This document shows positions 61,276-64,000 of a DNA stretch of 64,000 nucleotides, piece by piece. Within the stretch, counting starts at the first letter, position 1. Each line of letters begins with the position of its first letter. The stretch comes from Bacillus_BA songklensis (GTDB taxonomy: Bacteria; Bacillota; Bacilli; Bacillales; Bacillaceae_H). The translations under genes were made by a program, and so were the position numbers. The notes below the pieces were generated by a model. That model ran no database searches. It worked only from the letters and a program-made list of their open reading frames with translations, and was not told the origin of the DNA. The stretch covers positions 124,001 to 188,000 of the forward strand of contig NZ_JBHRZT010000007.1 in the NCBI RefSeq assembly GCF_042649685.1, given 5' to 3'.

Positions 61276-61596
61276 CTAATGATACTCATTTACTACTATT
61301 GATTGATACAATAGGTAATTCTCTCCTTTGTTTATCTTAAATGCTTTTATCATCTTGAACATGGAGACAATGCTTTGCGGTTGCAGTCCATCCTTTTGTT
61401 TAAATCTCAAATAGGCTTTTAAGTCATGTGATGTAATGCTTTCTAATTCTGTGATTGCTCTTTTCTCTTTTAAGAAAAATTTTAATTGCTTGTACTCCTG
61501 ACGTTTGTTTTTCATCGTCTTTTCTGAATATTCTTTGGCTTGACAATGATACAGATATTCCTCTAAAACATCTTCTAACAACAAACAAAAAACCAC
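61276..61596 (-). pseudogene. Truncated tyrosine recombinase (N-terminal core-binding domain)
   Basis: 106 codons from GTG/TTG behind AAAGGTGG. LEEYLYHCQAKEYSEKTM, then HDLKAYLRFKQKDGLQPQSI and VSMFKMIKAF form the SAM-like core-binding domain of phage-type integrases. The catalytic domain with the Arg-His-Arg-Tyr residues is absent. It lies 185 bases from the yneF copy that forms one edge of the element. Confidence 0.7.
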
Positions 61597-61781
61597 CTTT
61601 CTTTGGTTTAGTTTCCAACAGAAAAAGTGGTTTTGGTATTTAAAATGAAAGATTAACCAAAAATGAGAAAAATTTTGACGAAAGATTCACTCTACAGGGA
61701 TATGCGGAGGAAAAATTCATTCTCAAAATTTCTACCAACCAAATGAAAAACCCTTGTTCTATAAGGGTTTCAAGTTACTAC

Positions 61782-61994
61782 TCATTTAATTTGTTTGTTC
61801 ATCGCTTGCATCATTTGGTTAATTTTCTTTTGGGATGGCTTCATGCCCATTTGCATCATCATCATTTTCAACATTTGCTCATTAATTGGCGGATTTTTCT
61901 TTAAATAGCTCATCATATATTTACGAGCAATGAAAAATCCTAGTGCTATCCCAGCTAAAAGAGCTAGAACACCAACTAGAATAAGTTGCCACAT
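61782..61994 (-). CDS. yneF: YneF-family small membrane protein
   Basis: 70 residues: one N-terminal span (LILVGVLALLAGIALGFFIA), then a basic, Met-rich tail with NPPINEQMLKMMMMQMGMKP and SQKKINQMMQAMNKQIK. It lies next to sirA and tkt as in B. subtilis. The last 77 bases are duplicated at 55836. Function unknown. Confidence 0.92.
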   Translation of the reverse strand: MWQLILVGVLALLAGIALGFFIARKYMMSYLKKNPPINEQMLKMMMMQMGMKPSQKKINQMMQAMNKQIK

Positions 61995-62078
61995 AGTACT
62001 ATTTCCTCCTTCGTGTTGTCTAAATTACAGTGTACTAAACCCAGTGTCATTATACAATATGTGAATGTGATTTTCCCT

Positions 62079-62522
62079 CTATTTTATGCAAATTTTTCGC
62101 TGTTTAACAGGGTTTAGCCACCCATAGACATGATTTTCAAAGTTCATCGCCAAAAAACATGGACTTATTTTTCTCAATACTTCAAAAAATCCAGCCTCCG
62201 CTTCAACGGTTCCTTCTGCTTCCATGTAAATATACTCATGCTTTAACAATAGACGCGCCAAACCGTTTTCTGTTTTAAATCCATATTCTCCACTGGAAAA
62301 AGAGATCAAGCCATGACTATGCCCTAATTTGTTTTCTATCATTAATTGCAACTGCAAAATGGGAATTTTTTTTGTAATATACTCAATTTGCTTCTTTACA
62401 TATATATCATGGTCTTTACCGGACGTTTTATACTCTAAAAACAGCTGATACATGATATCCTCTTTTTGAAAGTAATGAATTGCAAATTCATCTTCTATTA
62501 GGTAAATATCATATTTCCTCAT
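62079..62522 (-). CDS. sirA: Sporulation inhibitor of replication, SirA
   Basis: 147 residues. It begins MRKYDIYLIEDEFAIHYFQK and ends with FFEVLRKISPCFLAMNFENH and YGWLNPVKQRK, the SirA hallmarks. ATG 62522 follows GGGGGGA; a longer open frame upstream is not coding. SirA binds domain I of DnaA and blocks replication initiation on sporulation entry, and is normally under Spo0A control. Confidence 0.92.
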   Translation of the reverse strand: MRKYDIYLIEDEFAIHYFQKEDIMYQLFLEYKTSGKDHDIYVKKQIEYITKKIPILQLQLMIENKLGHSHGLISFSSGEYGFKTENGLARLLLKHEYIYMEAEGTVEAEAGFFEVLRKISPCFLAMNFENHVYGWLNPVKQRKICIK

Positions 62523-62689
62523 AGACCATCCCCCCATTATACATTCTCTTATCCCTATTGTATAATGCATGCTTTGCAAGGCTTGTCTATTGGCGGAAAA
62601 ATGATGCACTCTTTTTGTCGAACCTGTTCTGATTCCGTCATGTTCTGCACTCTCTCCTACACGGTAATCGATCCTATAATAAAGAAAAA

Positions 62690-62718
62690 ACAAGCCGGAA
62701 ATGCCGGCTTGTTTTTCT
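62690..62718 (-). terminator. Terminator of tkt
   Basis: AAACAAGCCGG and CCGGCTTGTTT arms with a short loop and a T run on the minus strand, eight bases after the tkt stop. Confidence 0.85.
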
Positions 62719-62725
62719 CTCAAGG

Positions 62726-64000
62726 CTATTGATTTAATAGTCGTTTTACTTGTGCTACGACGTTTTCTGCCGTGAAACCATACTCTTTCATGATTACATT
62801 GCCAGGAGCAGAAGCACCAAAACGATTGATGCCGATCACAATACCCTCATCACCTGTATAACGTTCCCAGCCAATTGTTGATGCCATTTCAATGCCCACA
62901 CGTTTTTTCACAGACTTAGGAATAACACTTTCTTTGTACTCTGCTGATTGGGCTTCAAAACGATCCCACGAAGGCATGCTGACAACCGATACATCGATTC
63001 CTTCAGATGCCAATGCTTTTTGCGCTTCTACTGCTAGGCCTACTTCAGACCCTGTCGCTAAAAGCAGCGCGTCCGGCTGTTCTTTGCCTGCCGGTGATAC
63101 AACATAGGCACCCTTTGATACACCTTCATACGCTTTTTCTTTTGTTCCTTCTATAGTCGGAAGGTTTTGGCGTGTTAAAACAAGTACTGTTGGTTTATCC
63201 GTTGATTCTACCGCTAAGCGCCAAGCCGCAGCTGTTTCGTTTCCATCTGCCGGGCGGATGATTGATAAATCCGGCATTGCGCGCAAGGCAGGAAGCTGTT
63301 CAATCGGCTCGTGTGTAGGACCGTCTTCTCCAACCGCAATACTGTCATGAGTAAATACGTACGTAACAGGAAGTTTCATTAACGCAGCAAGACGGATAGC
63401 CGGGCGCAAGTAATCAGAGAATACAAAGAATGTACCGCCAAATACTTTTAATCCGCCATGTAAGGCCATACCATTTAAGGCTGCACCCATCGCAAATTCA
63501 CGAACGCCAAACCAGATGTTACGACCGCCATAGTTGGATGCCTGGAAGTCATCTCCACCCTTGATCGTCGTTTTGTTGGAACCTGCCAAGTCAGCTGATC
63601 CCCCAAAGAAAAACGGAACTGCTTTTGCAACAGCATTTAACGCTTCACCTGAAGAAGCACGAGAAGCAAGACTTGTACCTTCTTCATAAACCGGCAGCTC
63701 TTTCTCCCATCCTTCCGGAAGTTTTCCTGCTGCCGCCAATTCGAATTGCTCCGCTAATTCAGGATATTTTTCTTTATATTGAGCGAACAATTGATTCCAT
63801 TCTTCTTCCTTCTTCTGACCCGCTTCTGCAATGACAGAACGAAAATGATCATACACTTCCTGTGGAACATGGAAGTCTTCTTCAAAGGTCCACTTGTACG
63901 CCTCTTTTGTCATCTTAAGTTCTGCTGCTCCAAGCGGTGCACCATGTACATCCGATTTTCCTGCCAGGTTGGGAGAACCGTAACCGATTACTGTTTTTAC
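62726..64000 (-). CDS. tkt: Transketolase (C-terminal part)
   Basis: 424 residues to the stop, open to the window edge, so the thiamine-diphosphate N-terminal domain is only partly present (GYGSPNLAGKSDVHGAPLGA at the start). The pyrimidine domain shows FFGGSADLAGSN near 130 and FVFSDYLRPAIRL near 190, and the C-terminal domain ends AENVVAQVKRLLNQ. It interconverts sugar phosphates in the pentose phosphate pathway. Confidence 0.97.
   Translation of the reverse strand, partial: VKTVIGYGSPNLAGKSDVHGAPLGAAELKMTKEAYKWTFEEDFHVPQEVYDHFRSVIAEAGQKKEEEWNQLFAQYKEKYPELAEQFELAAAGKLPEGWEKELPVYEEGTSLASRASSGEALNAVAKAVPFFFGGSADLAGSNKTTIKGGDDFQASNYGGRNIWFGVREFAMGAALNGMALHGGLKVFGGTFFVFSDYLRPAIRLAALMKLPVTYVFTHDSIAVGEDGPTHEPIEQLPALRAMPDLSIIRPADGNETAAAWRLAVESTDKPTVLVLTRQNLPTIEGTKEKAYEGVSKGAYVVSPAGKEQPDALLLATGSEVGLAVEAQKALASEGIDVSVVSMPSWDRFEAQSAEYKESVIPKSVKKRVGIEMASTIGWERYTGDEGIVIGINRFGASAPGNVIMKEYGFTAENVVAQVKRLLNQ

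Overview
The window comes from a spore-forming, low-GC Bacillota, almost certainly a Bacillaceae species. The evidence is the gene block tkt-sirA-yneF, ynzD-ccdA-yneI-ccdC-yneK arranged as around the Bacillus subtilis yne region, a TnrA nitrogen regulator with two good TnrA boxes, two Spo0E-like phosphatases, purine-rich Shine-Dalgarno sequences and frequent TTG/GTG starts. No rRNA, tRNA or CRISPR array was seen.

Bases 1-19,200 form an accessory catabolic island, probably for phthalate-like aromatic acids. It holds two paralogous modules. Module A has a divergent LysR regulator, a TRAP transporter (dctPQM), a zinc-type dehydrogenase, a Rieske oxygenase alpha subunit and a tiny protein resembling the first half of a ketol-acid reductoisomerase (KARI) nucleotide-binding domain. 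Module B has a second such mini-KARI in an operon with an EamA transporter and a class II aldolase-family enzyme, a second Rieske oxygenase, a TauABC-like ABC importer, an IclR regulator, a 4,5-dihydroxyphthalate decarboxylase-like protein and a second dehydrogenase. Conserved site pairs suggest a LysR regulon (TATTAATAAT-N22-ATCAATTTG upstream of both dctP and mini-KARI 1) and an IclR regulon (three GTTCC-N7-GGAAC-like sites). No Rieske redox partner and no ring-cleavage dioxygenase lie in the window.

Bases 19,200-34,000 are mostly core-type genes: a sporulation-kinase-like histidine kinase, thioesterase, LysR regulator, cold-shock protein, panE, a CobW-family GTPase, tnrA, a YkoGH/ArlRS-like two-component system and rarD. 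They are interspersed with small proteins, a speD-like fragment and copies of a dispersed structured repeat.

Bases 34,000-40,750 are a B12 salvage operon on the minus strand (btuF, cbiB, cobD, cobU, cobS, cobC, a CobU-like protein, pduO), headed by a cobalamin riboswitch with a clear terminator. The transporter genes btuC and btuD are absent and a frameshifted cbiZ relic sits in their place.

Bases 41,000-55,500 carry housekeeping and accessory genes: an atypical thioredoxin, VanZ, a Met-Pro-Gly-Gln repeat protein, an FAD oxidoreductase, P450 next to a truncated dehydrogenase, the cytochrome c biogenesis genes and a heterodimeric multidrug ABC exporter.

Bases 55,836-61,858 look like a decayed integrative element. 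A 77-bp copy of the yneF 3' end lies at the left edge and yneF itself at the right. In between are a truncated tyrosine recombinase, gene relics, a small toxin-like ORF and cyclic-di-GMP genes, one of them split by a frameshift. The window ends in sirA and the 3' part of tkt.
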